DNA of 64,000 bases from Bacteroidota bacterium (GTDB taxonomy: Bacteria; Bacteroidota; Bacteroidia; CAIKAF01): NCBI GenBank assembly GCA_023432985.1, contig JAEZEQ010000034.1, positions 11,220 to 75,219 of the forward strand. Direction: 5' to 3'. Made by a program: the position numbers and the translations under genes. A model generated the notes under the pieces. The model was not told the origin of the DNA and made no database searches. It saw nothing but the letters and a program-made list of their open reading frames with translations. Positions 1 through 9,055 of this stretch are shown here, in pieces (positions within the stretch are counted from its first letter, which is position 1; each line of letters starts with the position of its first letter).

Positions 1-264
1 AGTAAAGACGGCTCTCCAACTGTATTGCCCGATGAGGTAATCCGCAGTACCGAAGAGGAAAAAGAATTTCAAATTCGAACCGCCAAAAATCAACAGGAAA
101 GAAATCGCAACGAAATGGATAAGGCAATTACCCTGCTTAAAGAAGCTGCAATGAAAAATCAAAATGTCTTTGAAGTCTTGATGGATGCCGCTAAAGTTTG
201 TACACTCGGACAAATTACTTCTGCCTTGTTCGAAGTAGGAGGCCAATACAGACGAAATATGTAA
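1..264 (+). CDS. Methylmalonyl-CoA/isobutyryl-CoA mutase family, C-terminal fragment
   Basis: Only the last 87 codons are in the window; the frame is open from base 1, so the gene begins upstream. The tail ends in QITSALFEVGGQYRRNM, preceded by a charged helix rich in Q, E, R and N and the stretch VFEVLMDAAKVCTLGQI. This is the usual C-terminus of B12-dependent acyl-CoA mutases of the fused IcmF/large-subunit type, which interconvert methylmalonyl-CoA and succinyl-CoA or isobutyryl- and butyryl-CoA. The substrate cannot be decided because the catalytic barrel and cobalamin domain are missing. The TTG at base 25 is internal and not a real start. Confidence 0.8.
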   Translation, partial: SKDGSPTVLPDEVIRSTEEEKEFQIRTAKNQQERNRNEMDKAITLLKEAAMKNQNVFEVLMDAAKVCTLGQITSALFEVGGQYRRNM

Positions 265-353
265 GCCTATTGCAGGTTTTTCCCGTTCACTCAAAATATT
301 GACAATCGCTTTTATAGTTGTTTTTTTTTACAGAAATTTGAAAAAAGCAGCCT

Positions 354-1133
354 ATGAAAGTTATTTCCTATATACCCATGGATTATGGGCAGTTTGAGTT
401 TTCCGAGCTTTTGGAATTGAGTGCTTTAGACGATTATGACCCTCAGGATTTATATGTACCCATGTGCCCATTTCCCGAATTGGTCCTGTTTAAGTATAGC
501 GAAAATCCTTTCCGTAAATGCGATATGCCCCGGGGTATTTTTAAAAAGCCTACTTCTGATATTTATGAATTGAAATTGAATAAAGTCTTCGATTTTGTAG
601 TTATTCGCCTGAACCCTACTTTTATTTATCAAACTTTTGGGAATAACTGGCCCGACTCTAAAGAGAAAGCTTTTTCGATTAAAGGAATTAATGTTTTCGA
701 AGAATTGCACGAATGTATTTATCTCAACGATGGCATTAATGAAGCAACGATTAAAATGATGAATCAGGTTATTCAAAATAATTTAAAAAATCCGATTTCC
801 GATTCAACCGAAATTCTCTTACACCAAATCCCCAAAGAAACTATAAGTCCCATTTATTCTATCTTTCAGGAATTTCAATTGGATCAGAATAAAGCCTATA
901 AAATCTTTAATAAAGAGGTGGGACTGAGTCCTAAACAATATCAAAAAATATGGCGCGAACTGAAGCTTGAATCCTTCTTTTCTCAACGAAGTCCACATGT
1001 TGAACTGGAAAAAACACGCTTTATTCTCAAAAAACGTATAGCCGAAATGGAATTTGTTTTTCGTTCCCCCTTTGCTTCTTTGGCCTATATGCCCCTGCGC
1101 GATTCCATTTTTATAGATAAACGTAAGAAATAA
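354..1133 (+). CDS. AraC-like transcriptional regulator with reduced HTH region
   Basis: 259 aa, no signal peptide or membrane segment. The N-terminal 160 residues match no domain I recognise. Residues about 185-207 (AYKIFNKEVGLSPKQYQKIW) look like the first helix-turn-helix and linker of AraC proteins of the type with an N-terminal DUF6597-like sensor. The usual second HTH of the family is not recognisable in the roughly 55 residues after it, so the DNA-binding part looks reduced or diverged. It is a single gene between the mutase and the moxR operon, read in the same direction with about 110 bp on each side. A regulatory role is inferred from the single motif. Confidence 0.5.
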   Translation: MKVISYIPMDYGQFEFSELLELSALDDYDPQDLYVPMCPFPELVLFKYSENPFRKCDMPRGIFKKPTSDIYELKLNKVFDFVVIRLNPTFIYQTFGNNWPDSKEKAFSIKGINVFEELHECIYLNDGINEATIKMMNQVIQNNLKNPISDSTEILLHQIPKETISPIYSIFQEFQLDQNKAYKIFNKEVGLSPKQYQKIWRELKLESFFSQRSPHVELEKTRFILKKRIAEMEFVFRSPFASLAYMPLRDSIFIDKRKK

Positions 1134-1214
1134 TTTCTGTCTAATTTATATGTGGAATTAATAAAGTTTAACCCGGCTTTAACCTCAGAGTTGTGCATAT
1201 TTTCTTTTCGATTA

Positions 1215-1222
1215 ATATATTT
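1215..1222 (+). promoter_or_regulatory. -7 promoter element of the moxR/bat operon
   Basis: TATATTTG matches the Bacteroidota -7 consensus TAnnTTTG exactly. It sits 20 nt before the moxR ATG, and a TTG about 22 nt upstream could be a weak -33 element. Predicted from motif only. Confidence 0.5.
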
Positions 1223-1242
1223 GACTTCATTAATCGAGAATT

Positions 1243-2229
1243 ATGACAGATTTGGGAATTATTAATCAGAAAATTGAACAGGATTCAGCTTTTTTACCCC
1301 TGCTTCAACATGAAATGAATAAGGTTATTATCGGGCAACAACACATGCTCGATCGTTTGCTGATAGCCTTATTGAGCAATGGACATATTTTGCTGGAAGG
1401 TGTGCCCGGTTTGGCAAAAACTCTTGCGATTAAATCGTTGGCACAATGTATTGAAGTCGATTTCAGCCGCATTCAATTTACCCCCGATCTATTACCCGCC
1501 GACCTGGTTGGTACGGTTATATATAATCAGAAAACCGGAGAGTTTAATCCCCGCAAAGGTCCCGTTTTTGCAAATTTTGTCCTCGCCGACGAAATCAACA
1601 GAGCCCCCGCTAAGGTGCAAAGCGCCCTGCTGGAAGCCATGCAGGAAAGACAGGTGACCATAGGTGATACTACCTATAAATTACCCGAACCCTTTATGGT
1701 GCTCGCAACCATGAATCCCATCGAACAGGAAGGAACTTATCCCTTGCCGGAAGCTCAGGTCGACCGTTTTATGCTGAAGGTTGTACTCGATTTCCCAAGC
1801 CCCGAAGAGGAACAGAAAATTATTCACTTAAATGTACACTCCGCTTTCCCAAAAGTAAAGAAAGTAGTGAGCATAGACCAAATCCTGAATGCCCGGAATA
1901 CGGTTCGTGAAGTGTATATGGATGAGAAAATCGAAAAGTATATCGTCGATATTGTCTACGCATCACGATTGCCTGAAAAATATAATCTGAGTAAATTTAA
2001 AGACTTGATTAATTTCGGAGCCTCACCCAGAGCCGGAATTAACATGGCTCTCGCTGCTAAAGCTTTGGCTTTTATTAAACGCAGAGGTTATGTTACCCCG
2101 GAAGATGTGCGCGCCGTTGCTCTCGATGTTATGCGCCACAGAATTGGATTGACTTATGAAGCAGAAGCCGAAAATATAAGCAGCGAACATATAATTCGCG
2201 AAATTCTTAATGCAGTGGAAGTACCCTGA
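1243..2229 (+). CDS. moxR: MoxR-family AAA+ ATPase
   Basis: 328 aa, the usual MoxR length. Walker A is GVPGLAKT (53-60), Walker B is around residues 112-120 (FVLADEINR), and the sensor motif ATMNPIEQEGTYPLPEAQ follows. MoxR proteins are cytoplasmic chaperone-like ATPases that act with von Willebrand factor A (VWA) proteins. Here it is the first gene of an operon with a DUF58 protein and BatA, BatB/C and BatD, the classical arrangement in Bacteroidota, where the locus is linked to aerotolerance and envelope stress. The client in this organism is unknown. Confidence 0.93.
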   Translation: MTDLGIINQKIEQDSAFLPLLQHEMNKVIIGQQHMLDRLLIALLSNGHILLEGVPGLAKTLAIKSLAQCIEVDFSRIQFTPDLLPADLVGTVIYNQKTGEFNPRKGPVFANFVLADEINRAPAKVQSALLEAMQERQVTIGDTTYKLPEPFMVLATMNPIEQEGTYPLPEAQVDRFMLKVVLDFPSPEEEQKIIHLNVHSAFPKVKKVVSIDQILNARNTVREVYMDEKIEKYIVDIVYASRLPEKYNLSKFKDLINFGASPRAGINMALAAKALAFIKRRGYVTPEDVRAVALDVMRHRIGLTYEAEAENISSEHIIREILNAVEVP

Positions 2230-2243
2230 TCTACCGGAATATT

Positions 2244-3116
2244 ATGGATACATCCGATTTGTTGAAAAAAGTACGTAAGCTGGAAATTAAAGCCCGGGGG
2301 CTCTCTAACCAGCTTTTTGCAGGTGAATATCATTCCGCCTTTAAAGGTAGAGGTATGCTCTTTAGCGAAGTACGCGAATATCAGGATGGAGACGATGTAC
2401 GCCATATAGATAATAATGTTTCGGCACGCTTCGGACACCCTTTTATTAAGGTTTATGAGGAAGAAAGAGAACTGACTGTTATGCTGCTCGTAGATATCAG
2501 CTCCTCGCGCTTATTCGGAACCAAAAGTATTTCCAAAAAGGAAAAAATGGCCGAAATATGTGCCATTCTCGCCTTTGCCGCAATGAATAATAATGATAAG
2601 GTCGGACTTATTCTCTTCTCGTCTCAGGTGGAACATGTAGTGCCGCCGGGTAAAGGAAAAAAACATGTTTTGCGCATTATACGTGACCTGATCGAATTTA
2701 ACCCGACCCACGAAGGCAGCAATATCAACGAGGCTTTACGCTATTTTCGGAATGCGATTAAAAAGAAAAGCAGCGGATTTGTTATCAGCGATTTTCTTAC
2801 GGATGATTTTGAAGAAGGCTTTAAAATTTCTTCCCGAAAACATGATCTTATTGCCCTCAAAGTCTACGACGAATTGGAAAATGAATGGCCCGATTTGGGA
2901 TTGGTCGATTTGTTTATTGCCGAAAAAAATGAAAGTATTACGGTCGATACCTCATCCGCTAAATGGCGTAATGCCTATAAAGCCTATACTTTGAGAAAAC
3001 AAGATGAATTAATCAAATGCTGCAAGAAAAACAGAGTGGATTACAGCTCTTGTAATACCCGCGAAAATGCCGTTCCCGTATTGTTGAAATTGTTCGAAAA
3101 AAGAATGCATAAATGA
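2244..3116 (+). CDS. DUF58 domain protein, MoxR partner
   Basis: 290 aa cytoplasmic protein. The signature GRGMLFSEVREYQDGDDVR near residues 37-55 is typical of DUF58, and a VWA-like core follows with LLVDISSS around residue 78 as a metal-ion-dependent adhesion site. DUF58 proteins are almost always next to moxR and are thought to be its substrate or adaptor. It starts 14 bp after moxR and its stop overlaps the next ATG (ATGA), which suggests translational coupling. Confidence 0.9.
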   Translation: MDTSDLLKKVRKLEIKARGLSNQLFAGEYHSAFKGRGMLFSEVREYQDGDDVRHIDNNVSARFGHPFIKVYEEERELTVMLLVDISSSRLFGTKSISKKEKMAEICAILAFAAMNNNDKVGLILFSSQVEHVVPPGKGKKHVLRIIRDLIEFNPTHEGSNINEALRYFRNAIKKKSSGFVISDFLTDDFEEGFKISSRKHDLIALKVYDELENEWPDLGLVDLFIAEKNESITVDTSSAKWRNAYKAYTLRKQDELIKCCKKNRVDYSSCNTRENAVPVLLKLFEKRMHK

Positions 3117-4051
3117 AAATAAAGGCTCTTTTTATTTTTCTGTTTTTTGTCGGATTATTGAATCTTTCCGCCCAAAAACCCCTTTTTAACGTGCATGCAG
3201 ATTCTGCAAAGGTCAAACTGGGACAGCCTTTTCGTATGCATTTCTCTTTGTCGAACCCCCAAAATCTGGAACTGAAATACCCCGATTTTTTAGACAGTAT
3301 TGATGCGCATTTTTTTATCCTTAAAGATCTGCCTAAGGATACAACGGATAAGGATATCACGATGCACTACGAAGTAGCTGCGTACGAATTCGGAACTTTT
3401 CAGGTCGGACCTTTTCCCTTTGCTTATGAAGAAAATGGATTGTATGTCAACGATTCTTCGAATAGTATTTTTATCGAAGTATATGCGCCCGAAGTAGACA
3501 CCACCAAGGCTTTTATGGATATATACGGCCCGGTAGATATGCCCTTTTCCTGGCGAGAATGGATTAAACCTTTTTCTTATATTCTTCTAGGTATTCTTGC
3601 CCTTTTGTTGATCGCTTATTTTATTTGGAAGAAAAGAAAAGCGTATTTGCTGGCTAAATCGAATCGCCCCACATTCGTGCCACCACCCATTGACCCTTAT
3701 CTCGAAGCGCTTAAGGAATGGAACAGACTTAAAGAAAATAACGCAGCCGCAGAATGGGATGCAAAACTTTATTATACCGAACTTACCGATATTTTGAGGC
3801 TCTACTTCGAAAGAAAACTCGGATTTAATGCGCATGAAATGACCAGTGACGAAATTTTATCGGCTCTTGAGTATAGTAAAACTGACAAGACTATTGTTGA
3901 TTTAACCCGCAGTATTTTGCATCATGCCGATTTGGCTAAATTTGCCAAAACAACTCCGGATACGGGATTGCGCCAACTCGATTTTGATAAATCTTTGCTG
4001 ATTGTTGAGAAAATTCAACAAAAATTGAAGGAAGGAGGTTTGCCGGAATGA
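3113..4051 (+). CDS. Bat-operon membrane protein (DUF4381/BatD-like)
   Basis: 312 aa. A signal peptide ends near AQ (residue 21), an extracytoplasmic beta-rich domain follows (about 22-150), then one transmembrane helix (about 155-173) and a cytoplasmic tail with ELTDILRLYFERKLGFNAHEM. This layout fits the DUF4381-like proteins found between DUF58 and batA in moxR/bat operons, and the extracytoplasmic part resembles BatD. It overlaps both neighbours by 4 bp. The exact role is unknown; it may anchor the ATPase/VWA complex at the membrane. Confidence 0.7.
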   Translation: MKIKALFIFLFFVGLLNLSAQKPLFNVHADSAKVKLGQPFRMHFSLSNPQNLELKYPDFLDSIDAHFFILKDLPKDTTDKDITMHYEVAAYEFGTFQVGPFPFAYEENGLYVNDSSNSIFIEVYAPEVDTTKAFMDIYGPVDMPFSWREWIKPFSYILLGILALLLIAYFIWKKRKAYLLAKSNRPTFVPPPIDPYLEALKEWNRLKENNAAAEWDAKLYYTELTDILRLYFERKLGFNAHEMTSDEILSALEYSKTDKTIVDLTRSILHHADLAKFAKTTPDTGLRQLDFDKSLLIVEKIQQKLKEGGLPE

Positions 4052-5043
4052 GTCATATAAGTTTCGCTTATCCCTGGGTTCTACTGCTCTTGCTTTGTAT
4101 TCCGGGGCTGATTTTTTTCTTGTTTTTTAAAAAAGCAAATGCCCGACGTGTCTTTTTTAGTGTGTCTGCAAATTATGCCGATTTCCCCAAAAGTCTAAAG
4201 TATAAAACTCGATTTTTGCCCGACTTGTTTTACTTGCTTTCTCTATCTGCACTAATCTTGGTTTTGGCACGACCACAGGGCGGATTTCTAAAAGACCCGC
4301 AAAGTGGTGAAGGTATAGATATTGTCCTGGCTTTGGATGTATCCTCCAGCATGCTTTCTCGCGATTTATTGCCCGATCGCCTAAGCGCTGCAAAAGAAAT
4401 TGCTGCCGATTTTATTAAAGGACGCCCATCAGATCGTATCGGATTGGTGATTTTTTCCGGCGAAAGTTATACTTTATGCCCACTTACCCTCGACCACAAT
4501 ATGTTGGTGCAACAATTGAAAGTGGCCGAACCCGGTTTTTTACAAGATGGAACTGCTATTGGAGACGGATTGGGACTGGCCGTAGCCAGACTCGTCGATT
4601 CTCCGCTGCAAGGTAAGGTGATTATTCAACTCACGGATGGAGTCTCTACCCGAAATACCATATCGCCCGAAGCCGCAGCCGATGAAGCCGCTAAGAATAG
4701 AATTACGGTGTATACCATTGGTGTGGGAACTATGGGATCGGCAATGACTCCGGTGAATAAATATGCACATAATATGTACGAATATGCCCGCCTGGAAGTG
4801 AATATCGATGAAGATGTGCTGAAAATGATTGCCAATAAAACGAAAGGAAAATACTTCAGAGCAACGGATAATGAATCCCTGGAAGAAATTTTTAAGGATA
4901 TTGATAAAATTGAAAAATCGAAAATGGAAGATGTGAAAATTGTCGCTAAACCCGATATTTATCAGCCTTTTCTGATTTTTTCTTTCCTTTCTTTTTTTAT
5001 CAGTTTTATTTTAAATTTTACGCTTTATAGAAAAGGAGAATAA
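4048..5043 (+). CDS. batA: BatA, VWA-domain membrane protein
   Basis: 331 aa with two N-terminal transmembrane helices (about 8-27 and 58-75), a VWA domain starting at DIVLALDVSSSM with the metal-binding DxSxS at 97-101, and a C-terminal helix at the end (PFLIFSFLSFFISFILNF). This is the normal BatA architecture. The domain probably faces the periplasm and binds protein partners through the metal site. It overlaps the previous gene by 4 bp and the next by 1 bp (TAATG). Confidence 0.92.
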   Translation: MSHISFAYPWVLLLLLCIPGLIFFLFFKKANARRVFFSVSANYADFPKSLKYKTRFLPDLFYLLSLSALILVLARPQGGFLKDPQSGEGIDIVLALDVSSSMLSRDLLPDRLSAAKEIAADFIKGRPSDRIGLVIFSGESYTLCPLTLDHNMLVQQLKVAEPGFLQDGTAIGDGLGLAVARLVDSPLQGKVIIQLTDGVSTRNTISPEAAADEAAKNRITVYTIGVGTMGSAMTPVNKYAHNMYEYARLEVNIDEDVLKMIANKTKGKYFRATDNESLEEIFKDIDKIEKSKMEDVKIVAKPDIYQPFLIFSFLSFFISFILNFTLYRKGE

Positions 5044-6647
5044 TGATGATTGTTTTTAATGAAATACACTATTTATGGCTGCTGCTCCTGATACCCTTTT
5101 GTATCTTGTTGCTGTATTTTGTCGAAAAACACTCCAACGCAAAACGCAAAAGATTTATCAGCGATAAAAGTATCTCTGTTCTCATGCCTTTTAAACTGAA
5201 TAAAGCCTTTCCTTATTTTTTTATTATCCCTTTTTTTGCTTTTATTCTCGCTTTGGCCGAACCCAGATTGGGCAATAGTGTAGATAAAGCCGAAAAAGCA
5301 AGTCTCGATATTGTTTTGGCTGTAGACCTGAGCGAAAGTATGCTGGCCGCAGATATGTATCCCAATCGCCTCGAAGCCCTGAAAAGAGGTATTTATGCCC
5401 TGCTCGAAAGACTTAAAGGAGATCGTATTGCATTGGTAGCTTTTGCCGGTAATGCCTATCCGCAAATGCCATTAAGCAGCGATTATGGATCGGCTAAAAT
5501 GTTCGTGGAAAGCCTGAACCCCGATTTGCTGCCTATGAAAGGAACTAACCTCAAACGAGCCATCGAGGTCTCTGCCCAAATGTTCGATAATAAGGAAAGT
5601 GATAACCGCACGATTTTTATTTTAAGTGATGGCGAAAATCACGAAGATAGCGCCCTCGTTCAAGCTGAAAAAGCTTTTAAGGAAGGTATTATTGTCAATG
5701 TTGCTTCTATTGGATCGACCCAAGGGACACCTATTCCTATTATGGAAAATGGAGTGCAAACCGGATGGAAATCGGATGCAAACGGACAACAAATCCTCTC
5801 CGCCGCAAATCCACAATTTTTGAAACAAGTGGCCGAAAAAGGGGGTGGCTATTTCGCAGAAGGAAATGATCCCGTTTCTGCTTTGTTGAACTTGTATAAA
5901 AATACGGATGATATGCCCCGTTTGCCCCGGGAATCTGTGGAACTGAGGAATAAAGCCAATCGCTTTTTATGGCTCCTTTGGCCCGGCTTTTTGCTCATGC
6001 TTCTCCTTTTTGTAAGAAGTAAGAAATGGTTCACGGATTTTAGAAAAGTTATGCCCCTATTCTTGGCTATTTTGTCGATGAATGCGCTTTATGCTCAACA
6101 CCCCAATGCCGAATTTAGACAGGGACTCAGTGCCTATAAAGAAGGGAATTATAAAAAGTCTATTGAAGTGTTTAAAAAAAGCGCAAAGCATAAGGAATTG
6201 AATATTCCGGCTAAATTTAATCTGGCCGCTGCTTATTATAAAGCCGGGATGGCCGATTCTGCCATTCATGCTATACAATTTATAGCCCAAAATGCAGATG
6301 ATGCCGATCTGAAACAAAAAGCCTGGTATAACCTTGGAAATGCTTTTTTAAGTCAGCAAAATTACCCCAAAGCCATAGATGCATATATACAAGCATTGAA
6401 AGAAAATCCGGCCGACGAAATGGCACGATATAATCTGACTTATGCTTTGCATAAATTGAAACAAGAGCAACAGAAACAACAAAAAGAGCAGCCGCAAAAT
6501 CAGCAGCAGCAAATGAAACAAGAAGAGAAATCTCTCGAAAAGAATAATGCCAACGAAGAAGTATTGAAATTGTTGGAAAATAGAGAACTGGATAAACGGA
6601 AAAATAATCTTCCTACTATGCCTGTCAGACCCGAAAAAGATTGGTAA
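5043..6647 (+). CDS. batB: BatB-BatC fusion: VWA domain plus TPR repeats
   Basis: 534 aa. N-terminal transmembrane helices, then a VWA domain with DLSES (95-99), then a helix at about 309-324, as in an ordinary BatB of about 330 residues. The chain continues with VMPLFLAILSMNALYAQ (336-352), which looks like the signal peptide of a separate BatC, and then with BatC-type TPR repeats (about 354-470) and a Q/E/K-rich tail. In many relatives batB and batC are separate genes; here there is no stop or frameshift between them. Starts at ATG 5043 (or 5046), overlapping the batA stop. Confidence 0.9.
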   Translation: MMIVFNEIHYLWLLLLIPFCILLLYFVEKHSNAKRKRFISDKSISVLMPFKLNKAFPYFFIIPFFAFILALAEPRLGNSVDKAEKASLDIVLAVDLSESMLAADMYPNRLEALKRGIYALLERLKGDRIALVAFAGNAYPQMPLSSDYGSAKMFVESLNPDLLPMKGTNLKRAIEVSAQMFDNKESDNRTIFILSDGENHEDSALVQAEKAFKEGIIVNVASIGSTQGTPIPIMENGVQTGWKSDANGQQILSAANPQFLKQVAEKGGGYFAEGNDPVSALLNLYKNTDDMPRLPRESVELRNKANRFLWLLWPGFLLMLLLFVRSKKWFTDFRKVMPLFLAILSMNALYAQHPNAEFRQGLSAYKEGNYKKSIEVFKKSAKHKELNIPAKFNLAAAYYKAGMADSAIHAIQFIAQNADDADLKQKAWYNLGNAFLSQQNYPKAIDAYIQALKENPADEMARYNLTYALHKLKQEQQKQQKEQPQNQQQQMKQEEKSLEKNNANEEVLKLLENRELDKRKNNLPTMPVRPEKDW

Positions 6648-8308
6648 TGATGCATCGCTTATTTTTTATTTTTTTTACTGTTTTTTTCTCATTTCCCTTT
6701 TATGCACAGGAAATTGATGTGCAGGTCTCGAACCTGAATCCCAAAGTAGGTGAGCCCTTTGAAATCATTTATACGGTTCGTGCCAATCGCTATTCTCAAC
6801 TGTCTTTTCCGGATTTTAAACCGCTACGCATTATTGGAAGAGCAACGAATAAGGTGCAGATTAATAACCGTAAGGAAGATAGTTTTGTGTTTACTCTGCT
6901 CGCCGATAAACAAGCCACATACCGTATTCCGCCTGCTTCTGTGACTATTGGGAATAAACGTTATAACAGTAAATCGGTTCAAATAAAAGTTGGACTCGGC
7001 GAAACGAAAACAAGAGAAACCGGTGATCCTAAAGCCCCTTTTCTGGCTTTAGCTATTGAAGCTTCTAAGGATAAGGTCTATTTGGGCGAACCAATTGAAA
7101 TTTCTTATGTTTTGTATGCCAATACTCTGGGTAAATATTCTTTCGGAGATCAATATATGCCACCCCCCCAAAATGCACTGATTTACGAGAAAATTGAATA
7201 TAGCCAACGCACTTTTAAACCCGCTGTTTTTAAAGGAAAATCCTTGTCTAAAATCGATCTGGTGAAACTGATTGTGCAACCCACTCAAGTGGGCGAACTC
7301 ATAATCCCGGATGCAGCTCTCCTGGTGCAACTCGATAAAAATCCCGAACAAAATCCCGTCGATGACCCCTTTGCATTTTTATTTGGGAATATTTTCGAAG
7401 ACCAAATTATTCGAAAACATCTACGGGCCGAAGCCTTGCATATTCCGGTTTTGTCGCTCCCTCAACAGAATGTTCCTGTCGATTTTAAAGGTGCTATCGG
7501 TCAATATAGCATCGAAGTATCAGCCGTCGATACACTTGGGAAAATTGGCGAAAGTTTGCCTGTGAAAATTCTGCTCAGCGGAAGCGGAAATATTAATTTA
7601 TTGTCTGATTTTATTTTTAATACGGGTACGGATTGGGAAACTTTTAGTCCGCAAATTACCAAAAACATTAACGATAGTACGGGCATTCCTATTGGTAAAA
7701 TCGAATTTGTTTTTTCGCTTATTCCCAAAAAAGCAGGCCAACTTTTAATTCCGGCTCAACGTTTTTCTTTTTTTAATCCCCACACCGGAAACTACGAAAC
7801 GCTTAATAGCGAAGCTATCCCTGTCTTTGTGAATGAATCCGACAAACCCGCGCCGTCACCCTCTATTTCCACCGATACAGCTCCCGCTTTCAAAAAGCCT
7901 AAGGGCATATCTTTTGCCGCTTTATTAAGCATTATTGGTGGATCTATACTCTTGGCTTTACTGTTCTTTTTCCGAAAAAAAATAGGGACGAAAAAGATTA
8001 AAAAGTCTACATTTTCTGTAGAAAAATTTCGTAAAAAATGGGAAAATATTCAATCATTACAAGGGGTTGATGTATATACGAAAATGGAACGTTGGTTGCT
8101 GGATTTTGTGAAAGAAAAATATGGGTTGAATGAATTTTATGCACAAGTAGATAAACGAAATTATTTGCTGAATTCAGGGGTCAATCCCTCGGATGCGGAT
8201 ATTATTTTACGTATGTTTGAAGCCTGTCAAGATGCACGATACGCCCCTGTAAGTGCATCAAATCGCGAGGCTTTGGATACTTGGGCAAAACAATTGTTAA
8301 ATGAATAA
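6647..8308 (+). CDS. batD: BatD, oxygen-tolerance membrane protein
   Basis: 553 aa from the ATG at 6647, whose A overlaps the batB/C stop (TAATG); the longer frame uses an unlikely TTG at 6641. Signal peptide ending near YAQ, several immunoglobulin-like beta domains (about 22-420), a transmembrane helix near 427-447 (FAALLSIIGGSILLALLFFF) and a helical cytoplasmic tail. This is the BatD organisation. It is the last Bat gene of the operon. Confidence 0.88.
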   Translation: MMHRLFFIFFTVFFSFPFYAQEIDVQVSNLNPKVGEPFEIIYTVRANRYSQLSFPDFKPLRIIGRATNKVQINNRKEDSFVFTLLADKQATYRIPPASVTIGNKRYNSKSVQIKVGLGETKTRETGDPKAPFLALAIEASKDKVYLGEPIEISYVLYANTLGKYSFGDQYMPPPQNALIYEKIEYSQRTFKPAVFKGKSLSKIDLVKLIVQPTQVGELIIPDAALLVQLDKNPEQNPVDDPFAFLFGNIFEDQIIRKHLRAEALHIPVLSLPQQNVPVDFKGAIGQYSIEVSAVDTLGKIGESLPVKILLSGSGNINLLSDFIFNTGTDWETFSPQITKNINDSTGIPIGKIEFVFSLIPKKAGQLLIPAQRFSFFNPHTGNYETLNSEAIPVFVNESDKPAPSPSISTDTAPAFKKPKGISFAALLSIIGGSILLALLFFFRKKIGTKKIKKSTFSVEKFRKKWENIQSLQGVDVYTKMERWLLDFVKEKYGLNEFYAQVDKRNYLLNSGVNPSDADIILRMFEACQDARYAPVSASNREALDTWAKQLLNE

Positions 8309-8310
8309 AT

Positions 8311-8895
8311 ATGCAATTTAATTTAAGTGAAATTTCGAAACTGATTAAAGAACGTCGTTCTCTTAAACCGGAAAAATTTAGTGCGCGTAAAGTGCATAAG
8401 GAACAAATTGAAAGAATGCTCGAAGCAGCTAATTGGGCACCCAATCATGGAAATACGGAGCCCTGGCGTTTTAAGGTATATTCCGATAATGCCTCTTTTG
8501 ATTTGTTGAATTTTATGGGCGAATTGTATAAGAAATATACACCTGAAGAGAAGTTTTTATTGAATAAATATGAAAATTTTTCTAAAAGAGCCGCACGTAA
8601 AGCTCCGCTTATTTTGGTTTATAGAAAACGAGATAGCATGGAAAGAGTACCTGCTTATGAAGAGGATTGGGCTGTGGCATGTGCCGTACAGAACCTTTCT
8701 CTGATGGCGGCTGCATATGGTATTGGTTGCTTTTGGAGTACGCCCAAAATGATGTTCCAACCCGAGTTTAAAGAGTATACCCATTTGAAGGATGATGAAG
8801 CGCCAATGGGGATTTTGTATTTGGGTTACCCGGAGGGTGATATGCCGGAGGGGAGAAGGAATATATGGATTAATAAGGTCGAATGGATTGGATAA
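8311..8895 (+). CDS. Nitroreductase family oxidoreductase
   Basis: 194 aa, a typical short FMN nitroreductase. It has RRS near residue 16, the segment AANWAPNHGNTEPWRF (about 40-55) that contacts FMN, and AAYGIGCFWSTP near 138. Such enzymes reduce nitro compounds, quinones or unknown physiological substrates with NAD(P)H. It follows batD by 2 bp and is probably the last gene of the operon. Its TAA stop runs directly into the dispersed 120-bp repeat. Confidence 0.88.
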   Translation: MQFNLSEISKLIKERRSLKPEKFSARKVHKEQIERMLEAANWAPNHGNTEPWRFKVYSDNASFDLLNFMGELYKKYTPEEKFLLNKYENFSKRAARKAPLILVYRKRDSMERVPAYEEDWAVACAVQNLSLMAAAYGIGCFWSTPKMMFQPEFKEYTHLKDDEAPMGILYLGYPEGDMPEGRRNIWINKVEWIG

Positions 8896-9013
8896 AATGA
8901 TTTCTGCTTTGCATTTCTTCGTTGGAACAAAATTTGTGCGCAGTCACATACCATTCGTATGCTCCTTTGCCCAAATTTAACTCCGCCTCGAACTGCTTTG
9001 CATGAATAATTTT
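8894..9013. repeat. Dispersed 120-bp palindromic repeat, copy 1
   Basis: Aligns without gaps to 50769-50888, with 7 differences in 120 positions. The ends form an imperfect inverted repeat (AAAATkATT at both tips, about 18 of 24 positions matching). Inside are AAATTTG/CAAATTT and the stem CATAC-cattc-GTATG (8947-8961). It begins at the last base of the nitroreductase stop codon and lies between convergent genes. A further about 50 bp, including the hairpin ATGGGA-atatta-TCCCAT at the purC stop, is also similar in copy 2. No coding role is established. Confidence 0.85.
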
Positions 9014-9055
9014 AAGACCTTCTTTATTTGGAAATTTTTGCAAAAAATGGGAATA

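Noticed and set aside
8792..8980. 62-codon plus-strand frame running into the repeat
   Set aside because: It overlaps the nitroreductase in another frame and ends in the non-coding repeat; no supporting features.
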